Part shown: piece by piece, positions 29,256-37,932 of the stretch | How positions within the stretch are numbered: position 1 is the stretch's first letter | Layout: each line of letters begins with the position of its first letter | DNA from: Streptococcus suis | GTDB lineage: Bacteria; Bacillota; Bacilli; Lactobacillales; Streptococcaceae | Length of the DNA: 56,010 nucleotides | Assembly (NCBI GenBank): GCA_029593465.1 | Contig: JAKTNK010000013.1 | Location: forward strand, 1 to 56,010 | Direction: 5' to 3' | Notes under the pieces: model-generated | What the model was told of the DNA's origin: nothing | The model's input: the letters and a program-made list of their open reading frames with translations, nothing else | The model's database searches: none | Made by a program: the position numbers and the translations under genes

Positions 29256-31865
29256 TCAACCCTTGTAGTCATAAGCGATTTCGATAATTTCTTTCAATTC
29301 TGAAATCAATGGTTCTTTCGGATTAGCGGTTGTACATTGGTCTTCATACGCTTTTTCAGCAAGACGGTCTGCATCAGCTGCTAGTTGCTCTTTGGTCACA
29401 CCTTGAGATTTCCAGTTCATCTCAATACCAATAGCTTGACCAAGTTCGTAAACCTTACGAGCCAGTGCTTCGGCTAACTCAGCATCACTATCACCTTCAA
29501 ATCCCATAAAGCGTGCGATGTCAGCATAATCTTTCTCCGCACGGAAGAAGTCATATTTAGGGAACATAGCGTGTTTTTGAGGATCTTTAGCATTGTAGCG
29601 GATAATGTGTGGCAAGAGGATAGCATTTGTGCGTCCATGCGGAATCCCCCACTCACCACCAACCTTGTGGGCGATTGAGTGGCAAATACCTAAGAAGGCA
29701 TTGGCGAAAGCCATACCAGCCATTGTGGAAGCATTGTGCATCTTTTCGCGTGATTCTTCAGTTGCATGTTTAACGGATGTTTCAAGGTTCTCAAACACCA
29801 ACTTAATGGCTTGAAGAGATAGTCCGCGAGTGTAGTCGCTAGCCATCACAGACACATAGGATTCAATAGCATGCGTCAAGACATCCATACCAGTGTCAGC
29901 GGTAACGCTGGCTGGCACACTCATAACAAGAGCCGGATCAACGATAGCGATATCAGGTGTCAAAGCGTAATCCGCTAGTGGGTATTTAGTATGGTCATCG
30001 CTATCAGTGATAACCGCAAATGGTGTTACTTCTGATCCTGTACCAGAGGTTGTTGGAATACAGATAAAGGTTGTTTTTTCAGCGTAAGGAATCTTGTAAG
30101 TCCGCTTACGGATATCAAGGAATTTTTGTTTAGCGCCAAAAAAGCTGACATCTGGGTTTTCAAAGAACATCCACATCGCCTTGGCAGCATCCATCGCTGA
30201 ACCACCACCGAGTGCAATGATGGTATCTGGTTGGAACTGATTAAATAGCTCTAGACCTTTGTAAACCGTATTGGTTGATGGGTTTGGCTCAACTTCTGAG
30301 AAAACCTCAACTCTAGGGTTGTTAGGATTGAGGGCTAACTGTTTACGAACCAAGTCAGCATAACCAAATTGCACCATCCCTGGGTCACAGACCAGCATTA
30401 CTTTTTCAGCCTTAATCTGACGAAGATAGGTAATTGAATTCTTTTCAAAATAAACTTTTGGTGGTAACTTAAACCATTGCATGTTATTGCGGCGCTTTGC
30501 CAATGTCTTCACGTTAATCAAGTCAAATGCCCCCACGTTGTGTGAAACGGAATTGTGTCCATAAGAACCACAACCAAGTGTCAAAGATGGAATCATTTCA
30601 TTGTAGATGTTACCGATACCACCTTCTGCTGATGGTGAGTTAACTAGAACACGGCAAGCCTTCATACGAATGCCGTATTGAATTTGAAGGTCTTCGTCTT
30701 CTGTATGGATAACAGCTGTATGACCAAGTCCTCCTAAATCAAGCATAGCTGCCGCCTTAGCAAAGCCATCTGCAACACCTTTTGATTTGATAAGGGCAAG
30801 GACTGGTGACAATTTTTCGCGTGACAGTGGGTAGTCTGGCCCAGCATCTTTGATTTCAGCCAGAAGAATTTTAGTGCCTTTAGGAACTGTTAATCCTGCT
30901 AATGCTGCAATTTCTTCTGCTGATTTACCAACAATTTTAGGGTTAACAGCTGTCTTTGCTTCATTGAGGACAGCTTTTTCTAATTTTTCCAAATCGGCTT
31001 TTTTGGAAATAACCACACATTGGTGGGCTTCAAATTCTGCTTTAACCTCGTCATAAACAACTTCGTCAACGATAGCTGCTTGCTCTGAGGCACAAATCAT
31101 CCCATTATCAAAGGTTTTTGAGACGATAATGTCGTTTACAGCACGCTTGATTTTAGCATCTGCTGCGATATAGCTTGGCACATTACCAGCACCAACCCCA
31201 AGAGCCGGTTTCCCTGTTGAGTAAGCTGCTTTCACCATGCCAGGGCCACCTGTCGCCAGCACAGTAGCCACTTTAGGGTGATTCATCAAGAGCCCTGTTG
31301 CTTCAATAGATGGTTGTTCAATCCATTGAATACAGTTTTCAGGGGCACCTGCTTTGATAGCAGCATCACGAACGATACGAGCTGCTTCAGCAGATGATTT
31401 TTGAGCTGACGGATGGAATGCAAAGATGATTGGATTGCGAGTTTTCAAGGCGATGAGTGCTTTGAAAATGGTGGTTGAGGTTGGGTTTGTGGTCGGTGTC
31501 ACTCCACAGATAACACCCACAGGTTCTGCAATAGAAACCAATCCTGCTTCCTTATCTTCAGCAATCACACCAACAGTTTTATTATCTTTGATGCTATTCC
31601 AAATGTACTCTGACGCGTACATGTTTTTAATGGCCTTGTCTTCGTAAATACCACGCCCAGTTTCATCAACTGCCATCTTAGCTAAGAGCATGTGCTTATC
31701 AAGGGCTGCGATAGCTGCTTGATGGACAATGTGATCAACCTGCTCTTGGGTAAAGTCAGCCATGGCATCCAAAGCGATGACGGCCTGATTGGCTAGGTGG
31801 TCAATAACGGCTTGTGTATCCGTTGCTTGAGCTGTTTCGGTGACATTAGTTGCTTTAGTTCCCAT
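29256..31865 (-). CDS. adhE: Bifunctional acetaldehyde/alcohol dehydrogenase AdhE
   Basis: An 869-aa fusion of an N-terminal CoA-acylating aldehyde dehydrogenase and a C-terminal iron alcohol dehydrogenase. The start MGTKATNVTETAQ at 31865 follows AAAGGAG; an upstream frame adds 12 unrelated residues. Cys258 (NGMICASEQ) is the ALDH catalytic residue. In the second half ALGGGSAMDAAKAMW, DVLTHAIESYVSV and GICHSIAHKVGG...PHGRTNA carry the NAD and iron sites. It turns acetyl-CoA into ethanol and regenerates NAD in mixed-acid fermentation. Two Rex-like boxes lie upstream. Intact. Confidence 0.97.
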   Translation of the reverse strand: MGTKATNVTETAQATDTQAVIDHLANQAVIALDAMADFTQEQVDHIVHQAAIAALDKHMLLAKMAVDETGRGIYEDKAIKNMYASEYIWNSIKDNKTVGVIAEDKEAGLVSIAEPVGVICGVTPTTNPTSTTIFKALIALKTRNPIIFAFHPSAQKSSAEAARIVRDAAIKAGAPENCIQWIEQPSIEATGLLMNHPKVATVLATGGPGMVKAAYSTGKPALGVGAGNVPSYIAADAKIKRAVNDIIVSKTFDNGMICASEQAAIVDEVVYDEVKAEFEAHQCVVISKKADLEKLEKAVLNEAKTAVNPKIVGKSAEEIAALAGLTVPKGTKILLAEIKDAGPDYPLSREKLSPVLALIKSKGVADGFAKAAAMLDLGGLGHTAVIHTEDEDLQIQYGIRMKACRVLVNSPSAEGGIGNIYNEMIPSLTLGCGSYGHNSVSHNVGAFDLINVKTLAKRRNNMQWFKLPPKVYFEKNSITYLRQIKAEKVMLVCDPGMVQFGYADLVRKQLALNPNNPRVEVFSEVEPNPSTNTVYKGLELFNQFQPDTIIALGGGSAMDAAKAMWMFFENPDVSFFGAKQKFLDIRKRTYKIPYAEKTTFICIPTTSGTGSEVTPFAVITDSDDHTKYPLADYALTPDIAIVDPALVMSVPASVTADTGMDVLTHAIESYVSVMASDYTRGLSLQAIKLVFENLETSVKHATEESREKMHNASTMAGMAFANAFLGICHSIAHKVGGEWGIPHGRTNAILLPHIIRYNAKDPQKHAMFPKYDFFRAEKDYADIARFMGFEGDSDAELAEALARKVYELGQAIGIEMNWKSQGVTKEQLAADADRLAEKAYEDQCTTANPKEPLISELKEIIEIAYDYKG

Positions 31866-31885
31866 AAAAACTCCTTTGAATAGAT

Positions 31886-31903
31886 TTGTTAAACAATTCA
31901 CAA
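31886..31903. promoter_or_regulatory. Rex-type operator upstream of adhE
   Basis: TTGTTAAACAATTCACAA is close to the Rex consensus TTGTGAAnnnnTTCACAA with one changed base. It lies 21 bp before the adhE ATG, downstream of the promoter. Rex represses fermentation genes when NADH is low, which fits adhE. A weaker half-site (TTGTGATATAATTAACA, minus strand) overlaps the -10 region. Confidence 0.72.
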
Positions 31904-31918
31904 TTATTTTATATGTTA

Positions 31919-31946
31919 ATTATATCACAATCAAAATCCTTGTAAA
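31919..31946 (-). promoter_or_regulatory. adhE promoter
   Basis: TTTACA (31941-31946), a 16-nt spacer and TATAAT (31919-31924) on the minus strand, about 55 bp upstream of the adhE ATG. A Rex-like half-site covers the -10. Confidence 0.65.
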
Positions 31947-32032
31947 GTGTTTTTGTGAGCTTTTTTTCAAACTTTCGCTTTTTCAGCCTCATTTCTGAGA
32001 ATCATCAAAGAATAAAAAGCCAAGAAAACAAT

Positions 32033-32756
32033 CAAAACCACCAGTGTGAACTGGTGGTTTGTTCTGCGGCTATAAGCCGTCCTTACCGGCCAGGGCCAAA
32101 GGCCCACTGAAATAGCTTCCTCGCGCACCACTTTCCCGAGCGGGTGCTAAAGAACCTCGTCTATTTCTTCCTATTGGGTTCTCCTGTAAACGGATCTATT
32201 GTTTCAAACAAGATTAGCTGATCCGCTACCCTGTCTTCCTGCAATTGATTCTGAATATACTCGGCAATCACCTTTTGGTTTCGACCTACTGTATCAACGT
32301 AATAGCCCCTACACCAGAATTTTCTATTGCCATACTTGTATTTCAGCTTAGCGTGTTTGTCAAAAATCATAAGACTACTTTTGCCTTTTAAATATCCTAT
32401 AAAACTAGATATACTGAGTTTTGGCGGAATGCTTACTAACATGTGGATATGGTCTGAACAGGCATTCGCTTCATGAATTGTAACTCCCTTGTGTTCACAC
32501 AAATCTCGAATTATCTTCCCGATACTCGACTTATATTTACCATATATGATTTGGCGACGATATTTGGGCGCGAAAACGATATGATAGTTACAATTCCAAC
32601 GTGTATGTGATAAACTTTCATTATCCTCTCTCATGAGGTACCTCCTGTATGATGTGATGGGGGGCGGGGAAACCGCTTCTATCTTATCATTTGGGGAGGG
32701 TTTTTTGATACCACGCTATAAGCTATCCGGAACCACTAGCATAGCTAGTGGTTTTC
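32033..32756 (-). mobile_element. IS200/IS605-type element
   Basis: A complete-looking element of about 720 bp with one tnpA gene. Hairpins mark both ends: AAACCACCAG/CTGGTGGTTT at 32035-32060 and AACCACTAGC/GCTAGTGGTT at 32731-32753. There are no inverted terminal repeats of the DDE type, as expected. It is inserted between the adhE promoter and the ABC operon terminator. Exact ends are estimates. Confidence 0.82.
32161..32634 (-). CDS. tnpA: IS200-type Y1 transposase
   Basis: A 157-aa HUH/Y1 transposase. NYHIVFAPKYRRQIIYG begins the fold, HIHMLVSIPP carries the HUH histidines, and YYVDTVGRNQKVIAEYIQNQ has the catalytic Tyr region. Length is normal for IS200. It cuts and moves single-stranded DNA. 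Intact, so the element may still be active. Confidence 0.93.
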   Translation of the reverse strand: MREDNESLSHTRWNCNYHIVFAPKYRRQIIYGKYKSSIGKIIRDLCEHKGVTIHEANACSDHIHMLVSIPPKLSISSFIGYLKGKSSLMIFDKHAKLKYKYGNRKFWCRGYYVDTVGRNQKVIAEYIQNQLQEDRVADQLILFETIDPFTGEPNRKK

Positions 32757-32767
32757 GAGCGCCAAAT

Positions 32768-32802
32768 AATACCCTTCCTAATAAAAATTAGGAAGGGGTA
32801 TT
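32768..32802 (-). terminator. Terminator of the GntR/ABC operon
   Basis: AATACCCTTCCTAAT and ATTAGGAAGGGGTATT pair around a short A-rich loop, ending 10 nt after the permease stop. It works in either direction. Confidence 0.8.
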
Positions 32803-32812
32803 ATAATAAGCT

Positions 32813-33481
32813 TTATTTCACCTCAATGCGGGTGACAATCCAGTAATACAGCGAAATAATAGCAAGCAAAGCCACTGCTCTAGCACTATTATAAACAATC
32901 GCAGGTGATTGCAACAATAAGTCAAACACCCTTGGTAGCTTATCCTGTAAAACAATGCCAACAATTCCCAAAACAATACTACTTAGAGTACTGAGGGCCA
33001 GAAGGCCCAAGAAAATTTTCCAGCCCCATTTGTAAACAGCAAAGCCGACGATTGCTATAACAAAGCAGCCCGCAAAAGAACCCCAAAATTCGGATAAAAA
33101 GAGTTCCCAGGACGGCAGCTGTTGCTTATCAGATACAAAGGACAAGAAGCTACCTACCACAGTCATTGCAGCGTAGATAAAACAATTACTAATGACGTAG
33201 TGTTTTCGGTTAATGCCAAATCTCAAGGCTGAGTCAAAATCTGTCATCCCATCTGTAAAAAAGACGATGATTGACCAAATAGAAAAGAAGCTTGACAATA
33301 TCTGTAAACCACCACTAATCCAAGTAGTCTTGCTTTCTATGGTCACTGAGCTATTAGCACCAATGAATAAGGCTAAGCCTATAAAAACGGCAAGCAGCAG
33401 ACCAAAAGCTAACATAAGCAGCATCGTCAATTTCAGCTGGTCAAGGAGTTGTAGCCTCCGCAGTGTTAATGTTCGTTTCAT
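32813..33481 (-). CDS. ABC transporter membrane protein
   Basis: A 222-aa protein with about six hydrophobic segments (MLLMLAFGLLLAVFIGLALF, IWSIIVFFTDG, FVIAIVGFAVYKWG). No family motif beyond an ABC-2-like permease is recognised. Its start overlaps the ATPase stop by 4 nt, so it is the membrane partner. With the GntR gene it forms a YtrA/YtrB-like unit, a class often induced by cell-wall antibiotics; that link is inferred. Confidence 0.75.
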   Translation of the reverse strand: MKRTLTLRRLQLLDQLKLTMLLMLAFGLLLAVFIGLALFIGANSSVTIESKTTWISGGLQILSSFFSIWSIIVFFTDGMTDFDSALRFGINRKHYVISNCFIYAAMTVVGSFLSFVSDKQQLPSWELFLSEFWGSFAGCFVIAIVGFAVYKWGWKIFLGLLALSTLSSIVLGIVGIVLQDKLPRVFDLLLQSPAIVYNSARAVALLAIISLYYWIVTRIEVK

Positions 33482-34311
33482 GATTCGTCCTCCACCAAAT
33501 AGTTAAAGAGTGTCTGTAAGTCATAATAGGCGATATTGCCACCTTGTCCAATCACTTCCCGAATGTCTTCCTCTGTGAGATCATCAAACAGGTAATTCTC
33601 TGTCAGACTACCGATTTGACGCTGGTGAATCATTCGTTTATTCGGAAGTTCCGCATTGGTCAGACGAACCGCCCTAGCTTGAATGTCTTCAATAGCTTCG
33701 TCCAACAATAATAACCTATCTTTAAGCATTATGACATGGGTTAAGCAGTTTTCAACTTCTTGGATCAAATGCGTGGATAGAATGAACAGACGAGGGTGCT
33801 TGGCATAATCCTCTAAAAGGATATCAAAGAACGCTTGACGATTGACCGAATCAAGTCCGTTGGTGGGTTCATCAAAAATCGTAACAGCTTCTCTCGTCGC
33901 CAGTCCCAAAATATTATAAACCAGTGTTTTGTTACCAGTGGATAATTTTTTAATTTTCAGTTTTGGACTAAGGTTAAAGCGTGCTAGAAGTTCCTCAGCA
34001 TAGTTAGCATCAAACTGGGGATACATGCTTTCGTAATATAGGATTAGGTTGGTGATTTTCCCTCGAAAGAGATTGTTATTATCAGACACATCGCTTGTCA
34101 CAAAGACAATATGAGCTGAGTTAAAACTTGTGTTAATGCGACCTTCGTAGGTAGCAATCATGTCGTTTATGATTTTCATTAGAGTCGTTTTACCAACACC
34201 GTTTCGCCCAAGTAATCCGTAAATACCGGTTTGATCTTTAAAAGCTAAATCAATCGTTTGCAGAACAACTTTTTGACCGTATGTTTTGGTGATATGTTCT
34301 AATTTAAGCAT
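33478..34311 (-). CDS. ABC transporter ATPase
   Basis: A 277-aa ATPase. Walker A GRNGVGKT is at residues 35-42, the signature region is KKLSTGNKTLV (a variant of LSGGQ), and Walker B with the D-loop is VTIFDEPTNGLD. It starts 8 nt inside the GntR gene and is coupled to it. The protein resembles the YtrB/EcsA-like exporters. Intact. Confidence 0.9.
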   Translation of the reverse strand: MLKLEHITKTYGQKVVLQTIDLAFKDQTGIYGLLGRNGVGKTTLMKIINDMIATYEGRINTSFNSAHIVFVTSDVSDNNNLFRGKITNLILYYESMYPQFDANYAEELLARFNLSPKLKIKKLSTGNKTLVYNILGLATREAVTIFDEPTNGLDSVNRQAFFDILLEDYAKHPRLFILSTHLIQEVENCLTHVIMLKDRLLLLDEAIEDIQARAVRLTNAELPNKRMIHQRQIGSLTENYLFDDLTEEDIREVIGQGGNIAYYDLQTLFNYLVEDES

Positions 34312-34660
34312 CTGTCTCCTCCTTAATCATCTCAACAAGACTTTCCACTGAAATGTCCAAGCGCCTAGTTTCCTGTAAAAAAGCGGGGAGTAATTGCTGA
34401 CTAAAGGCTTGTCGTCTTTTAGCGACAATCAACTCTCTAGCTTCTGCTGTCACATACATGCCCATTCCTCTTTTTTTATACAGAATGTCTTGATTAACTA
34501 AATCATTAAGTCCCTTACCTGCCGTTGCAGGATTGACTTGCATCATCTTGGCAAATTCATTGGTCGATGGTACTTTATCATCAACCTTGAAATGCCCACT
34601 TAAAATCTCATCTTCAATCATTTGTGAGATTTGCATGTAAATGGGTATTGCTTCCTTCAC
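34304..34660 (-). CDS. GntR-family regulator, YtrA type
   Basis: A 118-aa protein with a winged helix at about residues 10-75 (PIYMQISQMIEDEILSGHF, VPSTNEFAKMMQVNPATAGK) and only a short C-terminal helical tail, as in the YtrA subfamily. It is first in the operon, and the dyad at 34695-34728 is its probable binding site, so it likely represses itself and the ABC genes until an inducer binds. Intact. Confidence 0.88.
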   Translation of the reverse strand: MKEAIPIYMQISQMIEDEILSGHFKVDDKVPSTNEFAKMMQVNPATAGKGLNDLVNQDILYKKRGMGMYVTAEARELIVAKRRQAFSQQLLPAFLQETRRLDISVESLVEMIKEETDA

Positions 34661-34694
34661 CTTGACACCCCCTTTTCTACTCCATTGATATAGA

Positions 34695-34728
34695 TAGTTA
34701 GTTATGTGGTGGGTTATTCAACTAACTA
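34695..34728. promoter_or_regulatory. Operator of the GntR/ABC operon
   Basis: TAGTTAGTT (34695-34703) and AACTAACTA (34720-34728) are perfect 9-bp inverted repeats with a 16-nt gap. They lie between the promoter -10 (34741-34746) and the GntR gene, where a bound repressor would block transcription. Confidence 0.72.
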
Positions 34729-34740
34729 ACCTTTATTTTT

Positions 34741-34769
34741 AGTATAAACGAATCTCCTAAATATAGCAA
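34741..34769 (-). promoter_or_regulatory. GntR/ABC operon promoter
   Basis: TTGCTA (34764-34769), 17 nt, TATACT (34741-34746) on the minus strand, about 80 bp before the GntR ATG and just upstream of the dyad operator. Confidence 0.6.
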
Positions 34770-34844
34770 GTATTTTCTTACCTTTTAGGAAAAATGGCCA
34801 CTATTTCTAGTCAATCATCGTCTCAGTGATGATGATTTCCCCAC

Positions 34845-34888
34845 AAAAAAACAATGCCTACCTAGGAAGGTCCTAGACGGCATTGTTT
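34845..34888 (-). terminator. Terminator after the acyltransferase gene
   Basis: AACAATGCCGTCTAGG and CCTAGGTAGGCATTGTT pair (minus strand) and are followed by a run of seven T. A strong rho-independent terminator 7 nt after the stop codon. Confidence 0.9.
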
Positions 34889-34894
34889 GAGATT

Positions 34895-36676
34895 TTATGG
34901 TTTCGCAGCTTGTTTTGCTACTGCTTCGACGGCTTTTTGAACCGTCTTGACATACAGGTCTGCACCTTCTGTGCTGGTATCTGAATAATGGACGCCATCT
35001 GTGCCACGCCAGATTTCGGGGTGATTGACAGCTGCTTTGTACCAGTCTGCCACTTCAACATAAGGGTATTTCTTCGCTAGTTTTACCTCATAATCCCTAA
35101 CCGCTTTGACAGCCCTCTTATCCTTGGCATTGTACGGACTCACAAAGACCAATCGGTGCCCCTTAGGCAGAGACTTGAGGTATTTCTGGGTCTCAGTTTT
35201 ATAGCCCCCCGTAGAGTTGACACCAACAGCGATAACAACTGTGCTTGATAAGGTGCCTGTTTCAACTTGATTATCAAAGATAGCAAAAGCCTCTTCGAAG
35301 TTTCGACTGACAGCGGCATCCAACTGGGCTTTGGGCATGATGGTCTGAAAGGCAGTTTGAGAACGAAGGGCAACAGAGTCTCCGATAATCGTAACATCGC
35401 TAAGGGCATCGACATCTCCTGCCACAACCCGATTAGTTCTTGTTAAACTATTTTGCGACTGCTTCAAGGAATTGACCAAAAGATCCGATTCAAACTGACC
35501 AAGCTTCGGTGCTACTGCACTCACGATGAGTAAGAGAATCGACAAGGCTGCACCTATACCAAGTAAGGGTTTCAAGTAAGGTTTCAAATCAATGTCTAAA
35601 TCGAAGACACGAGGGATTTTACCGGCAATAAAGGGTTCTAGGATATAGAAAGAGAAGGTCGAAAAAAGAATGGAGAAAAGCATGGTGAGGGTGACGGCCA
35701 GCCAGTTAGGAAGGTGTTGGCTGAAAATCACATAGAAGGGCCAATGAAAGAGGTAAAGGCCATAACTGATGTCCGCAAAAAAAGTGATCATCAGCGGTTC
35801 CTTGGCATTTGGTGTCTTCTCATGTAGGACACGCGCTGAGTAAATCATCGTTGCCGCAAACAGAGTTGCCAAAACAAAGCCAAAGAGGAAGGTCACAATA
35901 TTATTGAAATCCAAGGCGAAGGTTAGCAGCAACAAGAGGAGGAAACTTCCTGCCATGTAGGCAATGACTCGATATAGCGACCAAAGCTGACTGTTGCGCT
36001 GGAAACGATGAGTAACCTCTGAAATCCCTGACATGGTCGCAAAGATTGCCCCGAGATAGAAAGCAAAGCTGTGACTCACCGTTGAGTAATAAAGAAGCGA
36101 TAGGTTATCCGTGAAGAAGGCTCTCACAAACATGCTGAGAAAACCCAGTCCAAAAATGACTGAGGAGATGAGAAAAATCATTCCTCTAAACTTGGTTGGT
36201 GTCAAGTTGCGCTTTGACAGCAACCAAACCATCAAAGCCCAGATAATGTAGAAATGCATCTCCAACGCCAAACTCCACGTGTGAACAAAGAGATGGGGAA
36301 TAAATTGGCTCTCGTAACTGCTACCGGTAAAAATCTCGTAAAGATTCGTCGTAAAGCCAAGGGCTGCTGCAGCTTGTTTCCCAATATCTGCAACAAAGTC
36401 AGGTTTAACAAAAAAGGTAAAGGGAATGGTCACCAAAACCATCAGAACCAAAGGTGGTACAATGCGATAGAAACGGCGTTTTAAAAAACCACCGAGGTCA
36501 AAAGCTTTTGAACGGCTGTACTCGTCAATCACTAGGGCAGTGATTAAAAAACCAGAAAAGGTAAAAAAGATATCCACCCCAATAAAGCCACCTGGAAATT
36601 GCGCCTTAAAAAAGTGGTAAAAAAGAACTAATAACAGACCCGTCACACGAACCAGTGAAAACCATTTTATTCTCAT
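34895..36676 (-). CDS. OatA-like acyltransferase with SGNH domain
   Basis: A 593-aa protein. Residues 1 to about 390 form an Acyltransferase_3 membrane domain with about ten to eleven hydrophobic segments (LVLFYHFFKAQFPGGFIGVD, FTFSGFLIT). The extracellular C-terminal SGNH domain shows Ser434 (IGDSVALRS), the GxN block AVGVNSTG, and Asp560/His563 (DGVHYS). This is the layout of OatA, which O-acetylates peptidoglycan MurNAc and protects against lysozyme; other surface polymers are possible targets. The MORN gene stop overlaps its start by a few bases. Intact. Confidence 0.88.
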   Translation of the reverse strand: MRIKWFSLVRVTGLLLVLFYHFFKAQFPGGFIGVDIFFTFSGFLITALVIDEYSRSKAFDLGGFLKRRFYRIVPPLVLMVLVTIPFTFFVKPDFVADIGKQAAAALGFTTNLYEIFTGSSYESQFIPHLFVHTWSLALEMHFYIIWALMVWLLSKRNLTPTKFRGMIFLISSVIFGLGFLSMFVRAFFTDNLSLLYYSTVSHSFAFYLGAIFATMSGISEVTHRFQRNSQLWSLYRVIAYMAGSFLLLLLLTFALDFNNIVTFLFGFVLATLFAATMIYSARVLHEKTPNAKEPLMITFFADISYGLYLFHWPFYVIFSQHLPNWLAVTLTMLFSILFSTFSFYILEPFIAGKIPRVFDLDIDLKPYLKPLLGIGAALSILLLIVSAVAPKLGQFESDLLVNSLKQSQNSLTRTNRVVAGDVDALSDVTIIGDSVALRSQTAFQTIMPKAQLDAAVSRNFEEAFAIFDNQVETGTLSSTVVIAVGVNSTGGYKTETQKYLKSLPKGHRLVFVSPYNAKDKRAVKAVRDYEVKLAKKYPYVEVADWYKAAVNHPEIWRGTDGVHYSDTSTEGADLYVKTVQKAVEAVAKQAAKP

Positions 36677-37074
36677 TTTTGATAAATCCCTTGCTTAAAT
36701 TCACCTTTGTAGGTCTTACCAGAGACCGTCTTTAGAACACCTTGGCCATCAGCCTGTCCTTTTTTAAACTCCCCGGTGTAAGACCATCCCTTAGCAGCCT
36801 TGTAGGTCCCTTGGCCATCAAAGGTACCATTTTTAAACTGACCTTGATAGGTATCCCCATTGGCATAGGTTAGCTTCCCTTGACCGTTCATCCGGTTGTT
36901 AGCAACCTCACCATGATAGGTGATTTGACCATTATCATAAGTCAAAGTTCCCTTGTGTTTTAAAGGGATAAGAAAGACACTGAGACCTAACACCATTATA
37001 AAAGCAACGGTTAGACGTTCAAGTCTCCTTCTCGTCCATTTGATGGTTTTGATAGTTTCGATGAGCTGTTTCAT
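36673..37074 (-). CDS. Membrane-anchored MORN-repeat protein
   Basis: A 133-aa protein from the start MKQLIETIKTIKWTRRRLER (37074); the longer frame runs back into ptp and has no ribosome site. One hydrophobic segment at about residues 20-38 is followed by about four MORN repeats (GQGKLTYANGDTYQGQF, GQGTYKAAKGWSYTGEF, and so on). The repeats face outside if the anchor is a signal anchor. Its function is unknown; coupling to the acyltransferase by overlap suggests a cell-envelope role. Confidence 0.8.
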   Translation of the reverse strand: MKQLIETIKTIKWTRRRLERLTVAFIMVLGLSVFLIPLKHKGTLTYDNGQITYHGEVANNRMNGQGKLTYANGDTYQGQFKNGTFDGQGTYKAAKGWSYTGEFKKGQADGQGVLKTVSGKTYKGEFKQGIYQK

Positions 37075-37090
37075 AATGTTCTTTCTACGT

Positions 37091-37513
37091 TTAGGATAAT
37101 GTTGCCAACCAAGTGTGGCATCCTTTGCGAACAAGGTCGTGTGTTTCTTCAAAATCCCCTGTGTACCAAGGGTCTGGCACACCACCGTCACAAAAGAGAT
37201 GGATTTTATCGTCAAAGCGTCCCGCAGACAGTTGACGTAAATCCGCTACATTCTGTTCGTCCATACCGATAATCGCATCAAAATAAGCCAAATCCTCAAC
37301 CGTGATTTGCTGAGACGTTTTTAACGCATCATAAGCATAGCCATGCTCCGTAAGAATCGCCTGAGTACCCTGATGAATGGGATTACCGTGCTCCCAAGAC
37401 GATGTTGCACGGCTCTCAATCTGCCAATCAGGACACACAAGCGACTTCATCACAAATTCAGCCATCGGGCTGCGACAAATATTGCCAAGACAAACAAAAC
37501 AGACTTTTTTCAT
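37091..37513 (-). CDS. ptp: Low-molecular-weight protein tyrosine phosphatase
   Basis: A 140-aa phosphatase with the P-loop CLGNICRS (Cys8, Arg14) and the general-acid segment VPDPWYTGDFEET. Length is typical. Targets may include phosphoproteins of cell-wall or virulence control. It starts the ptp-MORN-acyltransferase unit. The start has TCAAGGAGTGT before it. Intact. Confidence 0.93.
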   Translation of the reverse strand: MKKVCFVCLGNICRSPMAEFVMKSLVCPDWQIESRATSSWEHGNPIHQGTQAILTEHGYAYDALKTSQQITVEDLAYFDAIIGMDEQNVADLRQLSAGRFDDKIHLFCDGGVPDPWYTGDFEETHDLVRKGCHTWLATLS

Positions 37514-37809
37514 GATACACTCCTTGGTAATATTATAGCAGAAAATGAAAAACCTTATAGGGAAAAAGCCACTCTCTTAGCATGAAAAAACACTCTTGCT
37601 ATTGTCACACCTCAAAAAAGAAAAACAATCGTAAGTTTCACACTTGATGGCTATCTCATTTGACGTTAGGTGATAAAGACAACTAAAAAATCAACCACCA
37701 TAATCACCCCCTTCCCAGAGCCACTATGATGATTGATGTAACGGTTAATGAACAATGATTGTAGGCAAACATTTATTGGGGAACAGAGATAGAAGAAATT
37801 GTTCTCCCC
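37514..37809. other. Gene-free stretch between comS and ptp
   Basis: About 300 bp with no ORF that carries a ribosome site and no trace of ruvB, which I expected between comR and ptp from memory of S. pyogenes. A ptp promoter candidate TATAAT lies on the minus strand near 37530-37535. Nothing else was recognised. Confidence 0.5.
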
Positions 37810-37878
37810 TTATCCTAGCCACCATCCTGTCATTCCTAATACTCCAGAAAAAAACGATGTAATAACAGTTGTAAACAT
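37810..37878 (-). CDS. comS: ComS competence pheromone precursor (WW type)
   Basis: A 22-codon ORF, too short for usual gene calling. It starts MFTTVITSFF and ends GMTGWWLG, followed by TAA. The C-terminal double Trp is the hallmark of the type II ComS/XIP pheromones, which are cut to 7-8 residues, exported, re-imported by Opp/Ami and bound by ComR. AAAAGGAG lies 6 nt upstream of the ATG. It follows comR by 80 nt, the usual place, and a ComR-box-like dyad lies upstream. The mature peptide is probably the last 7-8 residues, MTGWWLG or GMTGWWLG; this is inferred. Confidence 0.85.
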   Translation of the reverse strand: MFTTVITSFFSGVLGMTGWWLG

Positions 37879-37932
37879 GTTCAATCTCCTTTTGTTTTTC
37901 TGATATTAGTTTAACCAAATACAAGGGAGATG

